A stretch of DNA of 10,000 nt, taken from the NCBI GenBank assembly GCA_037179515.1, contig JAXCGZ010007603.1:90001-100000 (forward strand), read 5' to 3'. Positions 1-9,667 of the stretch are shown here, piece by piece. Position 1 is the first letter of the stretch, and each line of letters starts with the position of its first letter. The notes under the pieces are model-generated. The model ran no database searches. It saw only the letters and a list, made by a program, of their open reading frames with translations, and had not been told where the DNA came from. The position numbers and the translations under genes are program-made. This DNA comes from Halocaridina rubra. Lineage: Eukaryota; Arthropoda; Malacostraca; Decapoda; Atyidae.

Positions 1-380
1 TTATGAGGAGAACTGAGGGATTTAGAGTTACCTTCACTCGAAGCTAGAAGAATGAGGGGGGGATATGGTGATGGTTTTTAAATTCCTTCATGGTTTTCAC
101 AGAGTGGATAGGGATCGATATTTTGACATGGCTGGCTCAAGAACTAGAGGTCATAGTTTGAAGCTTCGTAAGAAAACCTCTCTGCAGGATGTAGGAAGTA
201 CTTTTTCAGAGTAAGAGCAGTTGATGATTGGAATTCGCCAAGCGAGGAGGTAGTTAATGTTAACTGCATTCATAGCTTTAAGGGCAAATATAATAAGCAG
301 TATTTAGTATAAAATTGGAACCCATATAGAGACGGGGAGTTACGAGCATAGGGTTCTTTCCGTAACCCCAATTAGGTAAT

Positions 381-383
<3 letters not shown>
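1..383 (+). mobile_element. 3' end of a decayed non-LTR retrotransposon (LINE), copy 1
   Basis: The plus strand encodes the C-terminal tail that follows the reverse transcriptase domain in CR1/L2/Rex1-type LINEs. Frame 1 gives LRDLELPSLEARRMRG (about 19-60). The frame moves after the G-run at 55-62 to one reading VDRDRYFDMAGSRTRGH (about 110-160), then returns to frame 1 for KYFFRVRAVDDWNSPSEEVV (196-255), and stops at TAA 310-312. This LP.LE.RR.RGD, SRTRGH, FF..R.VD.WN.LP..VV order is typical of that tail. At least two frameshifts mean it is dead. The following 3' UTR (313-383) shares the sequence around 337-366 and the ATTAGG box at 371-376 with the minus-strand copy at 4591-6353. The upstream part lies outside the window. 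Clade placement is from motif style only. Confidence 0.8.

Positions 384-469
<86 letters not shown>
384..469. repeat. (AT)43 microsatellite at the LINE copy 1 terminus
   Basis: Pure AT dinucleotide array of 86 bases with no interruption. It starts immediately after TTGC at 380-383, where the LINE 3' end (ATTAGGTAATTGCATA) runs into the array. The second LINE copy ends in a short CATACACATAC tail at the matching place, so this array may have grown from the element's own 3'-terminal repeat. Confidence 0.95.
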
Positions 470-1731
<1,262 letters not shown>

Positions 1732-1829
1732 GAAAATAATAATAAGCTTATTTATTATTTTTATTATTATTAGTAGTAGTAGTAGTATTAGCAGCAGTAG
1801 TAGTAGTTGTCGTAGTAGTAGTACTAGTA
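1732..1829. repeat. imperfect trinucleotide tract (AAT/TTA/AGT/AGC)
   Basis: A run of changing three-base units: AAT at 1736-1744, TTA/TTT at 1748-1770, then AGT with AGC variants at about 1770-1829. Units change stepwise by single substitutions, as in an old interrupted trinucleotide microsatellite. Apparent Ser- or Leu-rich frames across it are by-products. Confidence 0.85.
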
Positions 1830-1929
1830 TAGATAGGAAAATAAAAATACTGGATTTGGCAGTTATCATTTCTATTGGAATGAAGAAGGGTAAATGTGAT
1901 AATAAGAATATCCAGATGTATTTTTGCAC

Positions 1930-1948
1930 GAGAGAGAGAGAGAGAGAG
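1930..1948. repeat. (GA)n short microsatellite
   Basis: Nineteen bases of pure GA dinucleotide, about 100 bases after the trinucleotide tract. Confidence 0.9.
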
Positions 1949-2040
1949 TATCTACGAGTATTATTTCAAAAAATACGAGATCTTTCTCAGTACGTATACC
2001 AACTTTATTTTCTTATAACTGTCACAAGAAACACCCCTTA

Positions 2041-2222
2041 AGGTACTCAAGCACGGTGTGATTAGGCCTTGATACCACAAGGCAGATCTGGTTGGATTCG
2101 ACCACACTCAATCGTCTAATGCTGGTTGTGGTCCCCAACCAGTCCAAAGACGGTCTAGTCTCGTCAGATTCAACCAGATTTGCTGTGGTCTCAAGGCCAA
2201 ATCGCACCGTGTCTAACCACCT
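2041..2222. mobile_element. fold-back element (MITE-like long inverted repeat)
   Basis: The 182-base segment is an imperfect palindrome over nearly its whole length. Position 2041 pairs with 2222 and the arms meet at about 2132. The apex is a perfect 7-base stem, CTGGTTG (2122-2128) with CAACCAG (2136-2142), around the loop TGGTCCC. In the outer part, CACGGTG on the left (2052-2058) faces CACCGTG on the right, and GGCCTTGA.ACCACA on the left matches the complement of the right arm. Further blocks include ATCTGGTTG.ATTC and CGTCTAATG against CGTCTTTGG. Mismatches are spread out and small. This architecture is typical of non-autonomous fold-back or MITE elements, and its transcript would form a long hairpin. 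No target-site duplication is evident beside the ends as drawn, and it encodes no credible protein. Confidence 0.8.

Positions 2223-3586
<1,364 letters not shown>

Positions 3587-3668
<82 letters not shown>
3587..3668. repeat. (AT)41 microsatellite
   Basis: A pure 82-base AT array. It is bracketed by two similar segments, AGGAAGGCTAAAAGT (3560-3574) and AGGAGGCTGAAAGT (3670-3683), in direct orientation. Confidence 0.95.
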
Positions 3669-3671
<3 letters not shown>

Positions 3672-4590
3672 GAGGCTGAAAGTGGTTTTCTAGTGAAATA
3701 TTTGGGCATTGGCCTAATGATATACTATTATACAACTACAATATGGTTCATAATATTCGTACCATATAAAACATTCGTTAAGAGACTGAAAATGATAAAC
3801 ATATAACTGAGAAATAAATAAAAGCTACTGAACATGTAATCCGCGAACAGTAATGATATCAATGAACTAAACAGACGTTCTACAAAGAGCTAGACTTCTC
3901 AGTAACCTTTTTTTTTATTATTATTATTAAAACAATAAAAATTTTGTAATATCCTACACACTGACTGCATGCATATTAAACTAATTTGGCACCACTGTTC
4001 TAAAGGCTGCCGAGAATCCACTATTTGACCACACTTGTAAGTGAATCCGGCAATAGGTGAATCCTATCCATCCAACTTAGGTGGTGACTGTATTTAAAGT
4101 TTGGCAGTGTTCCGAGAGTGCAAACAGTGGCTGGCACTTTACAGGTACAACTTTTCCCAGCCGCATGTGGCACTCCTGCATGTATATCCTCATTGCTAAC
4201 AATATTATAAGATTTCTTTGCTTGGCTTTAAGTACTTGTGGGTATGAATATAATAACAGAATTTTAAGTAAGAAAAGGAGTTATTCGTATAAGCAAGATG
4301 GATAAAGAAAGAGGTAAATAGAGAAAGACACTCAGATAAGGAACAGACAGGCAAAGAGGGGAGGTACGCCTTAAATATTTATATAAACTGGCGAGATATT
4401 TTGACGGGTATGAAGCTGCAGATTTACCTTTCCATTTCTTTTTATATTTATTCCATATTCTGAGTGAGACTGCGCGATAATCATTGTTCTCATTTTATTT
4501 ATGAAATCGAGAGGGTTGACCTTATGTTAATTTTCATACCAATACTGGTGTCATCTCATATAAATATCAAAGAGGAAAACAAAATGAGAG
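3669..4590. other. non-coding spacer, no gene seen
   Basis: AT-rich DNA with a poly-T/TTA tract at 3908-3930. The open frame at 4081-4305 has no recognisable domain or splice context. No RNA genes or long repeats were seen. Confidence 0.5.
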
Positions 4591-4662
4591 TATGTGTATG
4601 TTTTTCCTAATCTTATTTCCCACTATCTGCTTACGGAAAAGCCCAATGCCCGTAACTCGTGG
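4591..4662 (-). mobile_element. LINE copy 2 3' UTR and terminal tail
   Basis: On the minus strand, GAGTTACGGGCATTGGGCTT and then TTCCGTAA (4629-4662) correspond to GAGTTACGAGCATAGGGTTC and TTTCCGTAA in copy 1 (337-365). Both copies then reach ATTAGG and end in a CATA-type tail: CATACACATAC here (4590-4600), and CATATATA passing into the (AT)43 array in copy 1. Copy 2 has about 14 extra bases between CGTAA and ATTAGG. Agreement outside the coding part indicates one family rather than two related ones. Confidence 0.75.
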
Positions 4663-6118
4663 TCGTTTGTTTTCATTTACTCGCTAACACTTACCATACA
4701 TTTTCCTAAAACTACAAATGAATTCAGCATTTATCATATCATCGCTTAGCAAATTCCAGAGAGCAACTATTATGACACTAAAAAAAAGTACTTCCTTACT
4801 TCCTGCAAAGAAGTTTATTACGGAGCATCACAATATGACTTCTTGTTCTGGAGCCACCCATTTCAAAGTACCGCTCCCTATTAACGGTATCAAAACCATA
4901 GCGGAATTTAACCATATCCCATCTCTTTCTTCAACCATTGATTGGTGGTATGTCTAGTTCCTTCAGTCTTTCCTTATGACTGCAATTTTGTACGTCAGTC
5001 ACCAACTTAGTAGTATGACTGATTTTTTCAATGTGTTAATATGCATTTCAAGTGCGAATTCCAGAAGGGTGCTGTATAGTCAAGCTTAGCACTCACATAA
5101 GTTATGTAAACATTTCTGAACATTTCTCTCTCCATATGTCATAAGGTTACCCTTACGTTGGCCCGAATATGTATATGCTGCCTTCACTATACTATTCATA
5201 TGAATTTCCGTGAACAAATCTGCCAATACATTACCCCCAGATCTCTTCTGTTCACAGATTCTTGAAGTTCCTCTCCTTCCAGCGAATATCGAATCATGGG
5301 CTTTCGTGTAATCTTGCCCATTATCATTATTTTACATTTTGATGCATTGAGTGTCCACTAAAGAAAGCTGTTTAGATCTTCCAGAATTTCTCCTGCACAA
5401 TTTTCATCCTTAACTCTCTTCAAAATATTTGCATTATCTGCACATTTATTTAAAAATGAATGCTTAAACTCAGTCAGATCAATTACACATTAAGAAAATC
5501 AGAAATGGCCCAAAAACTAACCTTCATACAGTCAAACAATACAAGTGTTACTCTGATCCAGTGCTCCAGTCCTTCTGTATAAGTTTTTAACTACTCCCAA
5601 ATATTTTCACCTAATTTTACCATTATTTGCTGCTTCTGAAAGTCTCCCATGTTAGACTGCATCATACACATTCTGAAAATCTAAGAATATGCAATTTGCC
5701 CAGGTCTTTCTTTCATTAAAGATGAAGTTTACCTCACTATAAAAGTTGTTAGTATAGACCTGCCTCTCGTGAAGCCATGTTGTCTGAATGACAAGAGTTA
5801 AAAGTCCAAGTGAAGCTAACTATGCTAGTCAGTAAGACAGGCCTATAGGTTAGTTCTGTGTCTCTCCTGCTCTTTTTGAGGGAAGGCAACGCTGTCATTT
5901 TTTTCCAGCATCTTGGGAATCTCACCAATTCCTGGTGACTTTCCAGATATGATGTAAAGTGGAACAGATAATGGTGTCACGCATTTCTTAAGTACATCAA
6001 GTCCCAGAGCCTTATGAATCTAATTCCATCAATGTTTTGCATACTTCTGTAGTTTAAAAGATGTTCTCTGATAATGGCCCCTGTTCTCTCATCTCTGTGT
6101 AAATTGATAGGGTTAAGT

Positions 6119-6131
6119 ATTTTTTTTTTTT
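6119..6131. repeat. poly-T run inside LINE copy 2
   Basis: A short homopolymer in the antisense orientation of the reverse transcriptase remnant, where it reads as a lysine run (QKKKIL). It may hide an indel in the old reading frame. Confidence 0.6.
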
Positions 6132-6353
6132 GCAAACATATAAACTGAAACTCTTTGTTTAATTTATCCTGGATCTCTTCATCTCTTGCTCTAATGATTA
6201 CGTTTGGCCTTTCCAACTTTCCAACTTGTTTTTTGACCTTCAATTTCCTTTGACAAACCCTCTCTCCCTCTCCTATAGTGCATAAGTATTCATTTGCTTG
6301 TTTATGCTCTTGCCGAGCATTTACGGTTTTTCTCCTCCTATGCCTCTCCCATC

Positions 6354-6548
6354 ATTTATTTCTGGACTCCTCTGTATGTGTATGTGTGGGAATAAACTGC
6401 AATCCATTATGTACTTCAGAAACTCATATCTGAAATTTTTTTATTTATTTATTTAATCTTTAATACAGTGAATCTTCCCATTTGTATGCACTCCTAAAGT
6501 CCCAGTGTCTGGATTTTTTTCTAATTTCGTTCTATTTATGCCTTACAG
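6354..6548. other. spacer and acceptor region before the F-box exon
   Basis: AT-rich sequence with TTTA units at 6438-6455 and pyrimidine-rich DNA leading to the acceptor TTTATGCCTTACAG, whose AG is 6547-6548. It is read as the 3' end of an intron whose donor lies upstream. No convincing N-terminal coding exon ending in phase 0 was found earlier in the window. Confidence 0.6.
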
Positions 6549-6748
6549 ACCATAGACAAGTTGCCGGACAAGGTGCTTCTGAAGATTTTTTCATATCTAC
6601 CCCAGAGAGAGATAATAGCCAACGCCAGTGTTTGTAAGAAATGGAGGACCATAGCCTACGACACCAAACTCTGGAGTGCTGTTTCCCTGAGGCCAGAATG
6701 GCAAGGACTGCATGTCAACAGCATAGATGCTCTTCTCTATCTGATAAG
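6549..6748 (+). CDS. exon 1 of the visible gene: F-box
   Basis: Starts in phase 0 after TTACAG and ends with two bases of a codon before GTAAAA. It encodes TIDKLPDKVLLKIFSYLP followed by VCKKWRTIAYDTKLW. The F-box signature is complete: LP at residues 5-6, the I.SYLP core at 13-18, VC..W at 28-32 and LW at 41-42. The TTG at 6561 is an internal leucine, not a start; the frame continues back to the acceptor. Confidence 0.93.
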
Positions 6749-7314
6749 GTAAAAAAGTTAGGGGTCTATAGGATCAATCATTCTCATACCATACTGTATA
6801 TTTTCGTTACACTGAAACACAGGAATATTAAATATAATCAGAGCTCTTGAAAATATATGAGTCATAAATATACTGTAAAGTTTCTCTCGACATTTTTCTT
6901 CATATATAAAGAAAATTATATACAAACAATAGGCAAATTGTCTGGGACCTCTTCGACAAATATGTCAAAAATATTATCCACCATTCAAAGAAAGTATAAC
7001 ACAGATATATCGCAGTTGCCTAAAAAAGTTCTCTTACCAAAATAATTTTTTATTTCTAAACCTGATTTCTGCCTTTTGCAGCGCAAGATTCGGTGCCTCT
7101 TTGAAATATATTGAGATGCCTATGGATTTGATCACAAATCCAGTCCTTCATGAACTCTCTGATAAATGCCCAAATCTGACAAATTTGCTCCTGGATTTTT
7201 CTACTGCCATGCAGCTACACGACTTCAATGATCTGCAGGCAAGGATTTCTTCTTCTTTTTCTTCTTGTTCTTGTTCTTGTTCTTGTTGTTGTTCTTCTTC
7301 TTCTTCTTATTATT

Positions 7315-7395
<81 letters not shown>

Positions 7396-8677
7396 GTATG
7401 TATAGACATTCACATTTCAAAAATCCGGAGAATCATTAACATTAGTTATTATTAGCAGTAGCCATCGTCATCATTAAAATCTTTCTCTTTCCTATAGGCA
7501 TTCCCAACCAAGCTAAGGACAATGAGTATTTGTTTGTCGGCTGTTATCTTCATGGAAGGCTTCATGAGAAAAATTTACAACTTTATCAATGGTTTGGAAG
7601 TCCTACATCTCGTTGGTAAGAAAAACAAATATGCTTAGCCAAAAGGTTGAGCCCGATGTCTCTTATAAGAGCGTCATATGTCAAGACTATGCATTTGTAC
7701 TTTTTGAACACAAATCATCCTCCTCTTGCTAATAGGGTGTTCTTTGTAAGCCTCCTGTTTCTGAGCACACTCACACAACATTTCCAAAGAAAATGGTGAT
7801 TTCTAAGTAAATGGAATAGCACTGCAGTTCCTTGTGCACACAGTATTTATATACTGTACTGTGAAATTTAACGTGGTGTGAGCAAGTATGTCAACAACAG
7901 CTTCCATTCCAGCAACATCATTGCAGCAAGAGAAAGGCTGGCTTATAAACTCTCACATATAGTGTAACTAGCGATGCCATTAAAGTAAAGTTTGCTATTT
8001 TTCACTATCTCTCAATAAGGAGAACATTAGAAAAGAAGATGCGACCATACTACAATCTTCATTTTTTGTCTTTTAACTTAAAGCTTATGCACCTTAATCA
8101 GTTGTCAACATGAAATGAAACTTATTTTGACGATCTTAAATATACTTACAGGAACCTATGAGAAAGCAGACGAAGAGGAAGAGGAAATTTATGAAGTTAT
8201 CAACATCCATAAGCTAAAATCTGCTACACCTAACTTAAAAGTTGTAAATTTGTATGGAATCAATTTCGTTGATGATTCACATATCGAGGCCTTCAGTTCC
8301 AACTGTATTCAGGTAATATACAACGAGCAAAGAGAAGATTTTTTTTTTTTTTATAAAACTTTACATATACACTAATATTGGCTCCTAGTGTAATCTTCAG
8401 AGAGCTTCAGAAAATAACAGAATATCCTATATGTGATATCCCATTGCACTTGTATCCATAAATGAAATGGCATTTTCTTTCTCTTTCTGGACTTAAATTA
8501 CATCTTCAGCATTTCCTTATATTTTTTTAGCTAGAATGCCTTGCTGTAAACTTCTGTTCCAAGGTCATTGGCACTTCTTTGAAAATCCTTTTAAGCAGAT
8601 GTAAAAAACTCAAGTGTCTTCTCATGCAACAATGCAGTAAGTATCTGAGATTAATTGACAAGTGTGGCAATAATATT

Positions 8678-8753
<76 letters not shown>

Positions 8754-9667
8754 TAAATTCCCCTAACCGGCAAAAAAAAAAAAAAAATCAAGACTCTGTA
8801 AAGGGTTTCATTAACGACTATTTAATGTGTACCTTCATTACAGCCTAAATATTTCATATTCCACACTATACACTATTAAGACGTCTATATTACAAATTTC
8901 AACGATGCTGACCTATCCAAAATAATGCAAACTCACGTTTCCTCAAGGTCTTCTGAACGAACACGTAATGGCCGCTGAATGGGAGAAGTCATCAATTTCG
9001 GAGTTGGATGTGACTGCAACTGATCTCTCCACTGACTGTCTCTCTGACCTCTTGACAAAGATTCCTGCCATTCGCTGGCTCAGCGCAGGTCAACTGGATG
9101 GCTTTACGGATGCAGTAAGTTGAGAGAGAGAGAGATGTAATCGAATATCTGACAATCTAAATACTTAATATCATATTCTCTCTGGATATTTTTCAAATAG
9201 AATTATCTTAACAAATTAGTTTAAATGTATATTCCGACAAGTTAATATATGTAACATAAATGCAGTCAATATTGATGTTCCATCTTAAGGGAAATCATTA
9301 ACCTTTGAGAGTTCTGAACACTTTTCCTCAAATTTTATAGCAGGTTAGCATTCTTCAGCAAGAGGGCAGCAAATCCATGTGATCAGACCAACTAGTAAGA
9401 AGTATCCTATTTACCTTGGTCTAAACATATGCTTACCATATCTTTTTTGTCCGTATCTATACAGGTCTTGAAAGCATGGACCGAGCGTGGTAACCTGAAG
9501 AGTTTGATTGCCCTTGATTTAGACCTTTGCGATAACCTGACTGAGGAAGGCTTGTACAAGTTTTTGGCTCGATATGGCCAAAACCTTCGGGGTTTGGTAC
9601 TCTCCGGCATTCCTCAGTGCACCGACTCACTTTGTTCCAATGTTATGCCAGCTCTGAAAAATATCAG
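6549..9667 (+). CDS. F-box/leucine-rich-repeat protein, seven internal exons (partial gene)
   Basis: Joined exons 6549-6748, 7082-7238, 7498-7615, 8152-8312, 8531-8636, 8948-9114 and 9465-9667 give 1112 coding bases, or 370 complete codons plus two bases, with no stop. All junctions have an AG acceptor; six donors are GT and one is GC. Residues 4-47 of the partial protein form an F-box, which binds Skp1. The rest contains degenerate, partly cysteine-type LRRs (for example LECLAVNFCSKVIGTSL, LKCLLMQQC, LIALDLDLCDNLTEEGLYKF), the usual substrate-binding module. The inferred role is substrate receptor of an SCF (Skp1-cullin-F-box) ubiquitin ligase in cytosol or nucleus. An acidic loop (residues 162-170, EKADEEEEE) interrupts the repeats. 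The start codon exon(s) and C-terminus are outside the window or unseen. I do not assign a named FBXL orthologue: the F-box and LRR class is secure, the subfamily is not. Confidence 0.92.
7082..7238 (+). CDS. exon 2: first LRR segment
   Basis: The acceptor TTTTGCAG completes the split serine codon AG|C, giving SARFGASLKYIEMPMDL and then LSDKCPNLTNLLLDFSTAM. The C-P-x-L-x-x-L-x-L pattern is LRR-like. The exon ends at CAG (Gln) in phase 0. The following bases are GCAAGG, so the donor is GC rather than GT. Reading through gives only a Ser/Tyr low-complexity run with a stop at 7389-7391. Confidence 0.9.
7239..7497 (+). other. intron 2, GC-AG type, with a repeat tract at its 5' end
   Basis: A 259-base intron from CAG|GCAAGG to CCTATAG|GCA. 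CAG|GCAAG is the strong consensus expected of GC donors. Positions 7247-7390 are TTC, TTG and TTA repeats, leaving only about 115 bases of ordinary intron. No GT donor nearby keeps the frame and the LRR spacing, so GC use is well supported, although it has not been shown by transcript data. Confidence 0.8.
7247..7390. repeat. TTC/TTG/TTA trinucleotide tract in intron 2
   Basis: TTC units with CTTGTT variants (7247-7308) pass into TTA units (7308-7390) with one TTT interruption near 7334. It begins eight bases after the GC donor. On the sense strand it is U-rich in RNA; on the other strand it reads as GAA/TAA. Frames through it (poly-Tyr, poly-Asn, poly-Ile) are artefacts. Confidence 0.93.
7498..7615 (+). 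CDS. exon 3: LRR segment
   Basis: The exon begins in phase 0 after CCTATAG and ends with one base of a glycine codon before GTAAGA. It encodes AFPTKLRTMSICLSAVIFME, then GFMRKIYNFINGLEVLHLV. The repeat-like elements LRTMSICLS and LEVLHLVG match LRR beta-strand spacing. The exon is short and internal, so it has no start codon and is easily missed. The phase agrees with both neighbours, which is the main support. Confidence 0.9.
7616..8151 (+). other. intron 3
   Basis: A 536-base GT-AG intron, the longest complete one here, from TTG|GTAAGA to ATACTTACAG. No repeat, RNA gene or nested coding frame was seen. The ATG at 8115 lies in the intron upstream of the acceptor and is not a start. Confidence 0.85.
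8152..8312 (+). CDS. exon 4: acidic loop and LRR segment
   Basis: Completes the glycine codon (G|GA) and reads GTYEKADEEEEEIYEVINIH, followed by LKSATPNLKVVNLYGINFVD and IEAFSSNCIQ. Five consecutive glutamates (residues 166-170) form an acidic insertion, probably a surface loop between LRRs. ATPNLKVVNLYGINFVDDSH has clear LRR form. The exon ends at CAG before GTAATA in phase 0, with the next repeat continuing in exon 5. Confidence 0.93.
8313..8530 (+). other. intron 4
   Basis: A 218-base GT-AG intron from CAG|GTAATA to ATTTTTTTAG. It carries a 14-base poly-T run (8339-8352) near its 5' end; nothing else is notable. Confidence 0.85.
8531..8636 (+). CDS. exon 5: cysteine-type LRRs
   Basis: Phase-0 start, encoding LECLAVNFCSKVIGTSLKIL, then LSRCKKLKCLLMQQC. 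Joined to exon 4 this gives the SNCIQLECLAVNFC unit of the cysteine-containing LRR class common in FBXL proteins, with a second unit, SRCKKLKCLLMQQC. It ends one base into a serine codon at the donor GCA|GTAAGT. Confidence 0.92.
8681..8751. repeat. (GA)35 microsatellite in intron 5
   Basis: Seventy-one bases of pure GA, starting 44 bases after the donor. The Arg-Glu repeat frame that crosses it belongs to no protein. Confidence 0.97.
8772..8787. repeat. poly-A run in intron 5
   Basis: Sixteen consecutive A residues, 20 bases after the GA array. No retroposed body or target-site duplication was recognised next to it. Confidence 0.85.
8948..9114 (+). CDS. exon 6: LRR segment
   Basis: Completes the serine codon (A|GT) after CTCAAG and reads LLNEHVMAAEWEKSSISELD, then VTATDLSTDCLSDLLTKIPA and IRWLSAGQLDGFTDA. 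The segments ISELDVTATDLSTDCLSDLL and IRWLSAGQLDGFTDA fit successive LRR strand-turn-helix units. It ends in phase 0 at GCA|GTAAGT, the same donor sequence as exon 5. As an internal exon without its own start codon it is visible only by translation across the splice sites. Confidence 0.92.
9115..9464 (+). other. intron 6
   Basis: A 350-base GT-AG intron from GCA|GTAAGT to TATCTATACAG. A short GA run (9122-9135) begins right behind the donor consensus. The rest is plain AT-rich DNA. Confidence 0.85.
9465..9667 (+). CDS. exon 7: LRR segment, last exon in the window
   Basis: The phase-0 start continues FTDA into VLKAWTERGNLKSLIALDLD, then LCDNLTEEGLYKFLARYGQN and LRGLVLSGIPQCTDSL. The LRRs are clearest here: LIALDLDLCDNLTEEGLYKF and LRGLVLSGIPQCTDSLCSNV. 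It ends two bases into a codon at CAG|GTAGCA; reading through meets TAG at once (9669-9671). Homology to a complete LRR domain suggests at least one more exon downstream. Confidence 0.93.

Larger units (their letters stand above)
4591..6353 (-). pseudogene. decayed non-LTR retrotransposon reverse transcriptase (LINE copy 2)
   Basis: Read on the minus strand, fragments in different frames follow the order of a CR1/L2/Rex1-type reverse transcriptase. A basic region open from 6351 to 5977 ends near DGIRFIRLWDL (the GPDGI..RVLK position). Next come YRPVLLTSIV (about 5820-5853), QHGFTRGRSILT (about 5750-5785), FLDFQNVYDAV (5655-5689), CADNANILKRVKDE (about 5400-5445, the FADD box), NASKCKIMIMGK (5312-5349), RRDLGV (about 5232-5250), YVSAKLDYTAPFWNSHLKC (5044-5103) and HKERLKELDIPP (about 4939-4980). 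The C-terminal tail and 3' UTR (4600-4920) match copy 1 at 1-383. Stops and frameshifts are frequent, and the catalytic ADD reads ADN. The usual LINE endonuclease was not found, so the copy is probably 5'-truncated near 6353. The element lies less than 200 bases upstream of the first F-box exon, in opposite orientation. Confidence 0.85.
8637..8947 (+). other. intron 5 with a (GA)n array
   Basis: A 311-base GT-AG intron from GCA|GTAAGT to TTTCCTCAAG. It contains (GA)35 at 8681-8751 and a 16-base A run at 8772-8787, both on the sense strand, so about a quarter of the intron is simple repeat. Confidence 0.85.

Noticed and set aside
4718..4957. 79-codon plus-strand open frame
   Set aside because: It is antisense to the C-terminal part of LINE copy 2, whose minus-strand motifs explain the sequence.
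8579..8848. Plus-strand open frame with an Arg-Glu repeat
   Set aside because: It runs out of exon 5 in a shifted way into the (GA)35 array of intron 5, whereas the splice donor at 8637 and the protein continuity into exon 6 explain the region.
9407..9610. Minus-strand 67-codon open frame
   Set aside because: It is a shadow of exon 7; the plus strand has LRR motifs and proper splice sites.
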